Part shown: positions 45,196-55,279 of the stretch, one piece after another
Layout: the number at the start of each line of letters is the position of its first letter
Position numbering within the stretch: position 1 is the stretch's first letter
Source: Limnephilus marmoratus
Taxonomy: Eukaryota > Arthropoda > Insecta > Trichoptera > Limnephilidae
NCBI GenBank assembly: GCA_917880885.1
Contig: OU862920.1
Coordinates: 4,340,001-4,404,000 of the forward strand
Reading direction: 5' to 3'
Length of the DNA stretch: 64,000 nt
Notes under the pieces: model-generated
What the model saw: only the letters and a program-made list of their open reading frames with translations
Databases searched by the model: none
What the model was told of the DNA's origin: nothing
Made by a program: the position numbers and the translations under genes

Positions 45196-45700
45196 GAATA
45201 ATAATATCTTCGCACTACTCATTTTCGAATTAATTTTTCGTCGTTAGCTGTTCGCAACCGTAGTGACGTCACATAAACATCTCTAGCAAAACCTGGAACT
45301 GTTCCAAAGGTCGGCCGAAATCACCGGTATGGCGGGATGCAGTTCCTAGCAAAAAAGCAAATACAGGCAGCCTAGTTTACTATTCCTCAACCTGTTGGTG
45401 TTGGACCCTTGCCGAGTTTCCCGCAAATTATATTTTCTGGCGCGTCTTACTGGGCGAGTGTCACCAAGAAAAAACTGCATTATTGAAGTAAAAACCTAAT
45501 AAGGTATTTCGCCAATAAGTAAAATAATAACAAACAGCTTTTCAGAAATGAAAATGAGCACTACACAAACAAGCAAGTTTGTTTATAGTTAATTTGACGA
45601 AATTTCGATGTGCTTGTGGAGATCACAGTGAGATCCTGGAAGTTAGTTTAAGTTTGCTCGTGGAGTAGAATATGATTAACCCGTCACTTTAATCAGTACC
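45196..45700. other. No recognised feature
   Basis: Unique sequence containing GTGACGTCACATAAAC (45253) and a GC-rich piece; no frame or repeat family. Confidence 0.4.
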
Positions 45701-45840
45701 AAGAGTCCCAAACATTCTGCGTCAGTGATACAATAGTATCTGAAGGTATTGGGGAGGGGGAGGAGATGAGGAAGATCAAACCGGGTCACCAAACACAGCT
45801 AAATCCATTTCAAACAACGAATGTTGTTCTTTCACCACGG
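45701..45840 (-). mobile_element. Family A SINE body fragment
   Basis: The plus strand reads AAGGTATTGGGGAGGGGGAG, GGGTCACCAAACACAGC, TAAATCCATTTCAAACAACG and TGTTCTTTCACCA, matching the inverted body of the complete SINE at 31.0 kb. It stops exactly where transposon K begins, so K may have inserted into this SINE. Confidence 0.6.
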
Positions 45841-47598
45841 CGCACAGTGGTTCCAAATACCCCAAAACTTGGAAACAATTCACAGGACGGATTTACAGGA
45901 AATAAAAGGTGATATTATTTTTTGGTATGGGTAAAAAAAATAAAAATATTCGGTTTTAGTAAGTTTTACTGTGATTTCTGCATTTTATTAACAAAAATAT
46001 AAAATTTAAAATGAAAAAATTAAATTAAAAATATAAAAGTCCACATCCTTGGAAAATACAGGCCGATTAATGTTTATTTTTTCTTTTTTAACATTCTGAT
46101 GCAGACGATGAACAATCATCATCATCATCATCGGTGTTAAAAATACTCGAAGAATGAATATTCGGAGGAATTATTAAGTCGTAAACTTCCTTAGGAAAAC
46201 GATTTAACTGTTTTTTTGGGAGTTTCCTATAACTAGTTATGACAGGGTCAGATGTTACTAACATTAAATTCAAAATATCCTCATTACATTTCTCTCGAGA
46301 ACATTTTCGAGAATAGCACGCTATTTTTGGATAGCACGCTTTTTTGCTTCAAGTACCTACTATATTGTATGGTGGAAACCTTTCAGGATCTTTGGATCTT
46401 ATGACACTGTACTGGTGCTTTGTAAGCTTGGCTTCCACCATGGTTGAGAGGGCTTCCTCCCCAGACATCCGTCTAGAGTGAGTATCTTCGAATACCTCGT
46501 ACGCTTGTCTGTACTTAGATGCACGCCTAGGTGAACGAATGATGTCTTCTAATAATTTTGATGCAACCGGTTGTCCAGAAGCTCTCAAATTCATTTTTGT
46601 TGCAAACGCCAAATGAGAAAGAGGTGAATTTTTCCGAAGATCTTTAGTTTTTAAGCGTTTGGATCAGTCAGAACTCTGTTCAAATTGTATTTCCGGGCGA
46701 CCGCTTCTATGTTGTTTCCCATATAATGTAAAACTGATAGGCGTCTCAAGCCATTTTTATTTTGCATCACAAATTTAGCCTTAATTCGACGAGCAATTAT
46801 CCATCTTGTTTTAAAGCGAAATTTGAAGCCCGCGATCTTTTTACCGAGTTTATCCAACCCTTCTTTAGGGCAATTGGTGAGGTTTATAAGTTTTTTTTTC
46901 AAATATAAAAATCGTCTGTCCATCTGTTGGCACTTTGAATTCATCAGTATGTCAAATAACTCCATTTGTCTCAAGAACAAATCCCTTGAAACCGAACCTG
47001 TGACAAAAATAATATTTATGAAGCACAAAAATTTAATAGTAAGTAAATTATGGAAAAATTACTGGACCGAAAAGGGGCATAAAAGTAGCAAGATTTTTTT
47101 TCTTAATATGATTCTAAAATAGTTTAGCTACAAAAGTGTATCAGCACTTTTACGAAATTCTAGGAAATATGTAACTATAACCTTAACTGTTTAAGAATTT
47201 ATCGTATTTTTTTTCAAATTTCACCAGATATGTTTAAAAAATATATCGCAAATTTGTCACATTAGAAAATGAAAAAAAAAACAAATTCCGTATTTAGTAC
47301 ATACCTGAAGGTATTGGATCCATGTTGAAAAAAATATGCCAGCAAGCGTTATACAAAGTTATCACTCCCTATATATTGTATTATAAATGTTGCACTTTTA
47401 CACAAACGTCTTGCCTGCTCGGGAAGCCGATCTTTACTGACGTGGTACGCAGCGACGAAACATTTTGCCGAGTTCGGTGGTGGGGGGAAAGATGCGCTAG
47501 GATGTGTCGTCAAGATATAGCAACAAAATTTTGTGGTCCCTGTAATTTGAAATTTTGAATTGTTTCCAATGCTCCAATACTGGTAAAACCATAGTGCG
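45841..47598 (-). mobile_element. Transposon K: 1,758-bp element enclosing a two-exon gene relic
   Basis: The ends are inverted with similar spacing: CGCACAGTGGTTCC..TTGGAAACAATTCA from 45841, and its inverse TGAATTGTTTCCAA..AACCATAGTGCG ending at 47598. CGCAC, TGGTT and a 14-bp block match. Inside lies a single minus-strand gene relic (46088-47323), so the element probably once encoded its own transposase. No target duplication is evident. Superfamily not assigned. The match at this offset could be chance, but the enclosed gene makes that less likely. Confidence 0.6.
46088..47323 (-). pseudogene. Two-exon, broken gene of transposon K
   Basis: Exon 1 (47323-47305) is ATG plus 18 bases (MDPIPS and one base). 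A strong donor (CAG/GTATGT) and a 307-bp intron follow, ending TTTTTGTCACAG at 46998. Exon 2 continues in frame (GSVSRDLFLRQMELF, LDKLGKKIAGFKFRFKTRW, IEAVARKYNLNRVLTDPN). A frameshift near 46650 leads to NLRASGQPVASKLLED, then KLTKHQYSVIRSKDPERFPP, a TGA near 46347, KKACYP, a Cys-rich piece (CYSRKCSREKC) and an acidic tail of six Asp. Pieces such as HQYxxIR..FPxY and AKKxCYP recall a multi-copy uncharacterised arthropod family. A direct repeat (AGCGTGCTAT) near 46315-46342 suggests an internal deletion joined its parts. Confidence 0.65.
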
Positions 47599-48129
47599 GC
47601 GCGTGATACTGCAGGGGCGGCCCAAATCCAACTGTAGATCAAACTAAATATTGTGAAAATTAAATTCAATTGAATACGCTGCACTAAAATGGACTTCCAT
47701 AAATATCTTAAGTCCTTATTTTGACTTCCATGAAACTTTCAACGACATTAAATAACATCAAAAATAATTGTTAAAACCGACTTGTTGTTGCGAACAGAAG
47801 AATGTGCCCGCTGGTCACTGTTATTTCAGGAAAACAGGAAGCTTCCATTAGCACAGCAATGGGGTCAACCGGCCATTCCCGACACCCACTGCAAGATCGC
47901 AGGCCACCGCATTCGGTCATAATGCACACGCCACTCCCCACCGTCCACCGATCACCACAGCAGCGGCATCGCAATCAACCAACAATGCTAACTCCGTGTC
48001 CAAGGGAGATAAAATCAATAAACGGTTAAAAGATCACGTGGTGATTGAAAATTGGTTTTCCATTCTTGGATAGCAGATATTAATCAAGAAAACATTGAAA
48101 CATTGCGGTAAATCTCTTGAATGGTTTTA
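47599..48129. other. No recognised gene; GC-richer 47800-48000
   Basis: 47800-48000 has overlapping open frames on both strands rich in Cys, Arg and Pro. No signature is visible, and the two-strand openness argues for composition, not coding. Confidence 0.4.
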
Positions 48130-48225
48130 AAGTGAAACTTCTTTAGCCCCGTGATTTGAAATTCGGATGAAACGAAAATGACGCACTACGGCACCTGCGA
48201 AGCATCAAACTGCGCTCAAGGCAAT
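48130..48225 (-). mobile_element. Family C long variant, partial copy
   Basis: The plus strand starts AAGTGAAACTTCTTTAGCCC, then GTGATTTGAAATTCGGATGA and ACGCACTACGGCACCTGCG, the inverse of the 3' part of the variant at 4219-4496. The rest is missing. Confidence 0.6.
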
Positions 48226-48530
48226 TAACTTAATCAGTGAATCTACTATTTGATCCTGTGTTTCATCTTGTAAAAAAATTAAGATTGCCATCAAAAACTC
48301 TCATTTTTCGAACATGCAGCTCGCGCGATTTAACAAAAAGAAACTTAAGCACGCGTGCGCGCAGTGCACGACATAATTGGCGTGCAGTCAATTCCACGAC
48401 TGAACTAAGTTAAGTAATGAGTAATGACAATTAAAAAAAATAATATGCGAATGGATTCAGAAAAGTCACCCTTGAAGAATTGAGGTGCAGATCTGCAAAT
48501 CTAATAATTCTAACTTTTAAACATTTTACC
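48226..48530. other. AT-rich stretch, nothing recognised
   Basis: No frame or repeat recognised between the family C fragment and the next SINE. Confidence 0.4.
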
Positions 48531-48790
48531 TCCGTGGTCGACAAGTACATTTTATTCAATTTAAACCACAATTTATTAATTAAAAACATTATTTACTACT
48601 TATATTTGCGGCATGTTTCAGAGTGGAAGATACTTTCAGTATCAGCCTGGTGTAAGACCAGATTTGAAACGTTGCTTGAAATGGCTGATCTGAATAGCCA
48701 GGTACTTACTTCCCCACACCCCCTCTTCATCCTCATCTTCTTTGCCTCCCCTCTACTTTCAGCCTCACAACATACCACAAGAGGGGTACC
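48531..48790 (+). mobile_element. Family A SINE, partial, plus strand
   Basis: Starts at the tRNA-like CCTCCGTGGTCGACAAG, lacks the box B segment, and continues with GCGGCATGTTTCAGAGTGG, GTGTAAGACCAG, CTGAATAGCCAGGTACTTAC and CAGCCTCACAACATACC. It ends before the A-tail where a family C copy begins. Confidence 0.75.
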
Positions 48791-48806
48791 CATAGTGTGC
48801 AAAACA

Positions 48807-49043
48807 GAGTGTGCAATTCACACGCGGTAGAAGTGAAACCTTAAAAAAAAACAATATTAGACAAGAGTGGGGAGGCTACGGAGCACCACACAAAGAAGCG
48901 ACCGGTAGGCTACGAAGCACCGCACAAAGAGGAGACCGATTATACTTCTAGTTCTCTCGCAGGCTAAATCCTATAAATGTGTTTGTTTGTCTCAAATCTT
49001 CAGAGTTTCAAATCACAACGGTGATAAAGAAGTTTTCACGTCA
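48807..49043 (+). mobile_element. Family C MITE, copy g
   Basis: Complete leader GAGTGTGCAATTCACACG, GTAGAAGTGAAACC, then GTGGGGAGGCTACGGAGC. The GGCTACGAAGCACCGCACA segment is present twice (48872 and 48908), and the right end is AAGAAGTTTTCACGTC. Noncoding. Confidence 0.72.
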
Positions 49044-50032
49044 GAAATTACCATGTTTGAATTTCAGATACGTGAAAAAAAACTTGATATATTCTTATTG
49101 TTAGTAAAACGTCACTGTAACTATGCATTTATCGATTGGAAGGCGAATGAAACAAAACAGAACCGAGCGGATAGCGTGCAAAAGTATCCTCGTTCAACTG
49201 GAACTCCAGTGTTCGGCTTTTTTCAAGTGACCTAACACGCCTTCGAGTGCCCGGATTCCTCCGCGATGGCCGTAATAAAGGGCAAATGTGTTAATCTCAT
49301 ATCGTACAATTAAATACTACTCAAAACGTCACACATTTCCAATGAAAACCACGGTTGTAGTAGTTTACGCTTATATTTTTTATAAAGTAATTAACAATTT
49401 TGTTTTAATTATACTCAATAGAAACGATAGAAAAAGCTTCAATTTATTCAAAGCATATTTTATTGTTTTATAATGTAAACCTATTCTGAGTAAAAAAAAT
49501 CATCACCAATAGATTAATCTTCGCCTAAGTTCAATCTAGTATTAACTCCCTTAATGAAGCCGGGTAAGCGTATTAATTATAGGAATAGATAATCCAAAAG
49601 GAGGGGGAATTTGTTCTTGAACATTTACGTTTGTTTTGCTGTTAAACAATATACAAGTACGCGGGTGCCTAACAAAACGACGCGGCGTTTGTTTTGCAAA
49701 AGCTGACGTAATAATTGATATTTGAACAGAGCTCCGCTGTTTAACTCACTTATCTCACGTTTACTTGAAATTAACAGTGTTCAAACAAGTGTATGGATTG
49801 CACATTACCGTGATAACCTGTATACATTTTTTTGGTCTGCAACTCTTGTTATTATTGCACGCGATAACAAAATGTGAACTTGATTTTCAATATTATAATG
49901 TGCACTACATGTTCCACGCGAATTGGTATTGTTTTCGACGTGGAGTGATAATGTATTCAACAGCTAGCAGTTGCTGCTAGGCCCTGCGGGCGGATTCTGG
50001 TTCGACTTCGCCCAGTTAGTGTTGGTGATCAT
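49044..50032. other. AT-rich stretch without a supported gene
   Basis: Short frames with no motif. Near 49980-50010 a GC-richer piece (GCCCTGCGGGCGGATTCTGG) appears once. Confidence 0.4.
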
Positions 50033-50243
50033 TTTATAAATCCGATAAGAACTGCTTCCAAAAATAGCCCGTTCCTCGGATCCACCGTGATACAGTGATA
50101 GCTAGTCACCAGGACAAAGTAACTGAGACAGGCAATGACGTTCTTTGTAATATACAGCGATACTATTATTCACAAATAAGTATTACCGTCAATCTTTCCA
50201 TACCGGTAGAGTAGAGATACTAAAATTTACAAAATCCTTTGAT
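50033..50243 (+). repeat. Dispersed repeat H, copy 2
   Basis: Parallel to 26614-26836 (GCTTCCAAAAATAGCCCG, ATAGCTAGTCACCAGGAC, ACAGGCAATGACG, CGATACTATTATTCACAA). About four-fifths identical by eye, so an old family. Confidence 0.65.
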
Positions 50244-50635
50244 TCTTGAATTCTTGAATTCGAAACCGCATTTCATAATAGCTTTGTTTGAAATTTCACG
50301 TATTCAGATGTTTATATGGTGCGGCGCGTTCGGCGCGGTGGCAGACATGCACTCGAAGCCGGACTCTTAAATTCAACCACCCAGACGCAAGCCTATTAAT
50401 TCAACAGCTACTATTCTGAACTGAATTGAATCCAGGGTGTGCTTGTGCATATTGCTCTGTTAAACACGATATTCAGTAAGTAGGTATAATTAATTTGCAT
50501 TCAATGATGTTTAATGCTATTTATGAGTAATTATGCTTGGATAATTTATAATACGCAATTCTTTTTATAATACGCAATTCTTGTGAAATACCCATGAAAC
50601 AGTTTAAAACGCAATTTAGTATAATAAAATGAAAA
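50244..50635. other. No recognised feature
   Basis: AT-rich; ATTCTTTTTATAATACGCA duplicates itself locally near 50550-50580 (ACGCAATTCTT twice). Confidence 0.4.
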
Positions 50636-50831
50636 TCCAAGTATGCAGTTCACACGCGGTAGACAAAGAGTGGGGAGGCTACGAAGCGCCGCACAAAGAG
50701 GAGACCGATTATTCTACCTCATTCTCTCACAGGCTAATTACTATAGATGTACGTGTTTGTCTCTTTTTAGTATCGCATTTTTATTTTATCGAGTTTCAAA
50801 ATCAGAACGGTGCTAAATAAGTTTTCACTTA
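50636..50831 (+). mobile_element. Family C MITE, copy h
   Basis: Leader GTATGCAGTTCACACG, but the GAAGTGAAAC block is lost: GCGGTAGACAAAGAGTGG joins directly. Then GAGGCTACGAAGCGCCGCAC, TCTCTTTTTAGTATCGC and AAGTTTTCACTT. A deletion derivative. Confidence 0.68.
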
Positions 50832-51327
50832 AAAATTATGTATAAGTGTGTCTTCTATTTGAACCTCAGTCCTCACAAAAAAAATCGAAAATAATTTTTT
50901 TTTTGAGGAATGTGAAAATTTTGTATGATTTTTACCATTATTTGTACGTTTTTTTTGCAATAAAAAAGAGTGAAAACAAAGATACTGTTTAGGATTGAGG
51001 TTCAAATAGAGTGCATTTATATAAAGAAACTATATGCTGAGTTCGAAAACGATTGATCAAAAACTGTAGGAGCTAAAGCTTACACAATTTCGAAAAAAGT
51101 AGTTTCGAGAAAAACGCGTTTGAAAATAAAGACAGGCAGTAAAGTAATGGTAGTAGTTCGACCTAGGGACACTCACTCAGATGCTTATAACTTTTAAACG
51201 GCGTGGAATTTAAGTTTTAAATTTTCAGAATATACTTTAAATAGTTCTACCATCGATTTATGAAAGAAAAAAATTGAATTTTTTTAAGCTTCTTCACCCA
51301 TTTCTCCCCTCAATGGGACCCTCAACA
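50832..51327. other. No gene; resembles insect noncoding repeat text
   Basis: Phrases such as CGAGAAAAACGCGTTTGAA and TATAACTTTTAAACGGCG recall dispersed noncoding repeats of insects, but no second copy exists in the window. Confidence 0.35.
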
Positions 51328-51362
51328 CAGGCCTCCTGTGTGGAACTAATGTCAAAAAAAAA
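51328..51362 (+). mobile_element. Family B retroposon, 3' end only
   Basis: Just GGCCTCCTGTGTGGAACTAA, then TGTC and an A-tail of nine. This is the minimal 5'-truncated copy of the family and supports the view that the A-tailed end is the 3' end. Confidence 0.65.
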
Positions 51363-51746
51363 TTAACCAACATACATTGAATACATTTTCATCAGACCTC
51401 CGGGAATAAAAAATGATTCCACGACGGAAACACTAATGGAACTCAAATGTTGGTTTGTTTTAGTTTTAGCATTCGGTTATTTAAAGGCTACGAATGGAAT
51501 AGTTTGCACAGCCCTTATTTGGAACCTCAACTTATTTGCCTGAAAGTTTCTGTATTCGAAGCTTCTAGGCTGCAATGGAACTGTACTCAACATCATACTC
51601 GTAACAAACTTGCAGTCTTCCGGTCAGAACCCGTCTAATGGAAAACTCGAACTTCGCGGTAGTTTCGTAAATAAATTTACGAAACTATATTATTTACGGG
51701 TGCACGGACACACCCACAAACCACTTCTATCAATTTATCTGTGCAG

Positions 51747-51803
51747 TGACTTTTTTTTTCATGTGTGAACACCGCATAAGAGTCCGAACTGCTCCTAACT
51801 CAA
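51747..51803 (-). mobile_element. Family A SINE 3' end
   Basis: The plus strand reads TTTTTTTTTCATGTGTGAAC, ACCGCATAAGAGTCCGAACT: the inverted A-tail and last 45 bp of the SINE. A family B copy follows directly. Confidence 0.65.
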
Positions 51804-52300
51804 TTTGGGAGCCGGGTATGGGCACGGCCGCCCCAGAACCCATTTATTGGATACCCAACACCCTTGCCATAGGTCATCACAATTGCTTCAACACTAGGTT
51901 TGGTGACTTAGCAGAGATGCCCCGGTTCATGGGATGAGGTTTATCTAGGTCTTGGCGGCACATAAGTTTGACCATCTTCTGCGTGGCGGACCGGATCGGG
52001 AGACTGGTTGAGGAAGAACTTTTTACCTCTCCAGCCGGATTCTCTCGACCAATCGCCTTGTACCGCAGTTTTTTAATTATTTTTTTATGTGATTACCTCA
52101 CTGTCTCCAATTGGATATGTTATGAGGTTGAAGCTAAGTGGTGAGGTGGGAGGGATGGATTTATACGTCCGTCATTCCCGGCAACACTGATCGCCAAATT
52201 CCAACCCATCCCTCATACCTTCCTAGAACTTCCTCTCCTCCCTTGCCCTAAAAAGACTTCCACACAGCTTCCCCAAAAATGACACAGGCACACATTTATC
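51804..52300 (+). mobile_element. Family B retroposon, copy 8, split by SINE sequence
   Basis: 5' part 51804-52068 (TTTGGGAGCCGGGTATGGG, CCATTTATTGGATACCC, GGTTCATGGGATGAGGTTTA, CTCCAGCCGGATTCTCTCG) and 3' part 52147-52300 (GGGATGGATTTATACGTCCG, CTTCCACACAGC, ATGACACAGGCACACAT, then A-tail). They are separated by about 77 bp of inverted family A SINE. The hairpin region has been lost. Confidence 0.68.
52070..52146 (-). mobile_element. Short family A SINE fragment nested in family B
   Basis: TTTTTTATGTGATTACCTCA, CTGTCTCCAATTGGATATG, TTATGAGGTTGAAGCTAAG corresponds to the inverted 3' third of the SINE. It interrupts the flanking family B copy, so it is the younger event. Confidence 0.6.
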
Positions 52301-52308
52301 TAAAAAAA

Positions 52309-52472
52309 AACGAGTGCGCTTTAGAGCACACGACTGAAGTAAAACTTAACTAACCTATATCTCCCTCTCAACTTCCATTCGCCACGCCTGATCACACTTT
52401 TCAAAACGCTCTCGTCATGCATTCGCCAGCTTACTCCCCAAGTCAAGCGCGCGAAAGAAAATTTACTTAAAA
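52309..52472 (+). mobile_element. Family D MITE, copy 3
   Basis: GAGTGCGCTTTAGAGCACAC, CTGAAGTAAAACTTAAC, ATCTCCCTCTCAACTTCC, GCTCTCGTCATGCATTCGCC, then AAGAAAATTTACTTAAAA. Close to the likely full-length family form (about 165 bp), without the internal duplications of copies 1 and 2. Confidence 0.7.
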
Positions 52473-52675
52473 AAAAAAAACTATGCGGAGTCAGTGGAAC
52501 TATGTCCACGTCATCTCTAATTGGAGTAGGTATGTTTTGAGGCTGACGGCAGTGGGGAAGAAGAAGTACCTGGCTATTCATAACCTGTCACTAAACACGG
52601 TTAAAGCCATTTCAAGCATTTCGATTCGATTCAGAATAGTGTTGTTTCACCAGGACGTGTTTCTACCGCACTATT
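52473..52675 (-). mobile_element. Family A SINE, 3' half
   Basis: Inverted SINE text without the tRNA head: GTCTCTAATTGGAG-like, GTATGTTTTGAGGCTGACGG, AAGTACCTGGCTATTCATAA, CACTAAACACGGTTAAAGCC. Its A-tail position is occupied by the end of family D (A-run at 52471-52480). Confidence 0.65.
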
Positions 52676-52739
52676 AATAACAATATAATCTTAGCATAAT
52701 CACATTATCTTTATAATGATCGCGATTTCCTAAATTCGT

Positions 52740-53050
52740 CTAGACTCTAGAGACCAGTGGTGTGTGTGTGTTGTACGGCTCGCGGTGACATCACGCGGCC
52801 GGTGATGGAACCGGCACGCCATGCCGGTGGGCGGGCGCGGCCAATAAAAACCCAGTGTCATAATTGAACCAGAGGTCACGGGAATACTGCGAGGAGAATA
52901 ATACTGGTGGGCGAAGGCGAAGAATCTGATTTAAAGACACCGTGTGTGTACCCTGTGCTACAGTCGAAGGAATGTATACAATGTATTGGTCCCGGGCGGG
53001 GCTGTTGCCTGATTGGAAGCGACCTCTGCACCTGGAGGCGACCGATATCC
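52740..53050. other. GC-rich island of about 300 bp
   Basis: Markedly richer in GC and CpG than any neighbour (CACGCGGCCGGTGATGGAAC, GGTGGGCGGGCGCGGCC, GGTCCCGGGCGGGGCTG), with inverted CCGG-containing pieces (CCGGCACGCCATGCCGG). Unique in the window. It has no convincing frame. It could be a promoter-like or unmethylated segment or a fragment of foreign origin; I cannot tell. Confidence 0.45.
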
Positions 53051-53152
53051 AAATTGATATTTCATTAATATTTAATCACGTACCTACCATCAAAAATTCG
53101 TAGTTTACCGTTACAATTTCAACCATTTTTTAAAAAACGAAAATATTTTAGA

Positions 53153-53475
53153 CCAGCGAGTTCCCGGCATGCGTTGCTATGCCACTTATAAAGAAATTGT
53201 TTCTCCCTGCGTGTTCTTTCCCATTCGTCACGTTCCCTTTCCGCCTCCCCCTCACGCCTTCCCCCGCCCCCCGAACCCTCCTCCCTTATATTCAGTCCCG
53301 GCACATTCAGTTTTCAAACAGCTTGCGTTTGAAACCTATTGCAATTTTTTTACAGAAATTTCACAATGCCAGAGCTCACCAGTATACATAGAAACCATCG
53401 CGGGCATGCATACATCAAATCCCCAAAGTTTCGTCGCATGTTTGTTTAGATACGCATAATTTCGTGATATATCGA
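53153..53475 (-). mobile_element. Candidate Helitron 3' end, minus strand
   Basis: On the minus strand the element ends GGCATAGCAACGCATGCC (a perfect GGCAT/ATGCC stem), then GGGAACTCG, CTGG and a T. A hairpin about ten bases before CTRR and insertion ahead of T is the Helitron signature. The region inward is pyrimidine-rich (53210-53285) and has no replicase/helicase frame, so it would be non-autonomous. The 5' end is not defined; 53475 is only where family B starts. Confidence 0.45.
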
Positions 53476-53484
53476 AACCATCGA

Positions 53485-53790
53485 ATTTGGGAGGCGGGAA
53501 TGGGTGCCGCCGCCACGGGAACTTTATTGGATAACCAACACCTCTGCCATAGGTCGCCCCAAGTGGTTCGCTACGTTTGGTGAATTAGCAGGGGGCCCGG
53601 GTTCATGGGGTGAGGTTTGTCTAGGTCTTGGGAAGGATGACCAGGACACACTGAAACCCCAGATTTCTACCCACCCTTTAAACCCCTTTCCTTCCCAGAA
53701 CTCTCCTCTCCTTTAAAAAAAAACTCCACACAGCATCCCCAAAGATGACATAGGCCCTGAGGGAAATTATTTTCCTCAGGGCCTCCTGTT
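53485..53790 (+). mobile_element. Family B retroposon, copy 9
   Basis: ATTTGGGAGGCGGGAATGGG, ATAGGTCGCCCCAAGTGG, GAGGTTTGTCTAGGTCTTGG, and a perfect hairpin near 53753-53784 (AGGCCCTGAGG..CCTCAGGGCCT). Highly similar to copies 1 and 10, which together look like a young subfamily. It ends at CTCCTGTTGG without the A-tail, as in copy 4. Confidence 0.75.
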
Positions 53791-54632
53791 GGTTTAGCAA
53801 ACACATAGACATCTCATACACGTAATCAATATAAGCATATTATTTTGATTTTTATATGTCTACATATACACTCGTAGATTTAAACTTACGGCATCAAGGC
53901 TTGTCGTTTGAATTGTGTTTCATTGATGTTAAACATATCGATATTCGAAGTGATTCTATTTAACAACAAGACAGCTCTCCTGACTGGCATGACCATTGGC
54001 AAGTTAGTTCTGCAAGCCGGGAGATAAAATAGTACTCGCTGTCGGTAACGGAGATAACCATCGCGAACATAGAAACTAATGCTCGCAACCATAGTCGAGT
54101 TTTCGAACCATCCACGAATCAGTCTAAAGAAATGTGTTGTCTCTTCTGACCCGTAGATGGTTCATACCGAGCATGCCCAAGAGAAAGTCGATAGGGTGGA
54201 GCCACAGGTAGAAGCCACACTCCGTCAGGTAATGTGTCTCAGAAATTTCTCCTGAGATTAAAGAATGGGTGTGGTGCGATGTTGACTAAAAGAGAAAATA
54301 GTTAACATTATTAATTTATTAAGGATGACAGATAAATTTCAAATTTGTATGGACGGAAAGTGTAGATATTTGTTTCAAAATCTGGTTAACTTTGCTCATA
54401 CAAACGGTCGATTCACAAGATCCTCATTAAAACTTCCTACAAAATTCATGCAATTTCCGTTGAAAGAATCCAATATAAACTTCTCAGACCAATTAATTTC
54501 AAGTTAATTATGATTCTCTATTACAATCTACGCGACTCTTATCATTAAAAGATAGAAGAACAGATAATGACCTTTTTTTAATTTTAAATAAACATTAACT
54601 TCCCTAAATTACTGTCGTTAATAAACTATCAT
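53791..54632. other. No recognised feature
   Basis: Chance frames only (for example 54325-54507, 60 codons). No shared repeat. Confidence 0.4.
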
Positions 54633-54908
54633 AATTTGGGAGGCGGGAATGGGTACCGCTACCCGGGAACCTTTATTGGATAACCAACACCTCTGCCTCT
54701 GTACAGGGGTGCCCGGGTACATGGGATGAGGTTTGTCTAGGTCTTGGAGGTGGATGAGCAGGACACACTGAACCCCAGATTACTACCCACTCATTTTCCT
54801 TCCCAGAACACTCGTCTCCTTCCTTTCCCTAAAAAACAGCATCCCCCAAAGATGACATAGGCCCTCAGGGAAATTATTTTCCTCAGGGCCTCTGTGGAGC
54901 TCATGTAA
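54633..54908 (+). mobile_element. Family B retroposon, copy 10, internally shortened
   Basis: ATTTGGGAGGCGGGAATGGG, TTATTGGATAACCAACACC, then a deletion joins CTCTGCC to GTGCCCGGGTACATGGGATG. The hairpin GGCCCTCAGGG..CCTCAGGGCC is retained and it ends GGAGCTCATGTAAA. Noncoding. Confidence 0.75.
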
Positions 54909-55279
54909 ATGTACCCAGTCGACCAACTAGATTCAAATCACCTTATTATTGCAAAAATACTGGCACTACACCTAGTAAGACGACTTTTAGACGAAGAAAT
55001 ATGGATTTTTTCTCAATAAACTTATGTAATATCCTCCCTCTTGCAATAAAAGTGAATAAAAAATAACAGACTTCAAAATAAGTATTAGGATACGTTATGT
55101 ACAATAAGAGAGAAGAATATATATTTTTATTTACTCTTTTATTCGTGCATGAGGGTATTATATTTATTAAAAATATTTAAGTTTTTTACACAGAGGCTTG
55201 TAATAAACAATAAGTTGCAAGATTAATTTCTCCCATTACGGTGGTTTACAATTGGATAAAATTTAAAATAATCAAAATC
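54909..55279. other. AT-rich stretch, nothing recognised
   Basis: No frame, tail or shared repeat. Confidence 0.4.

Noticed and set aside
47802..48029. GC-richer open frames on both strands as an exon
   Set aside because: Both strands are open together, which follows from composition, and no motif or splice site supports an exon.
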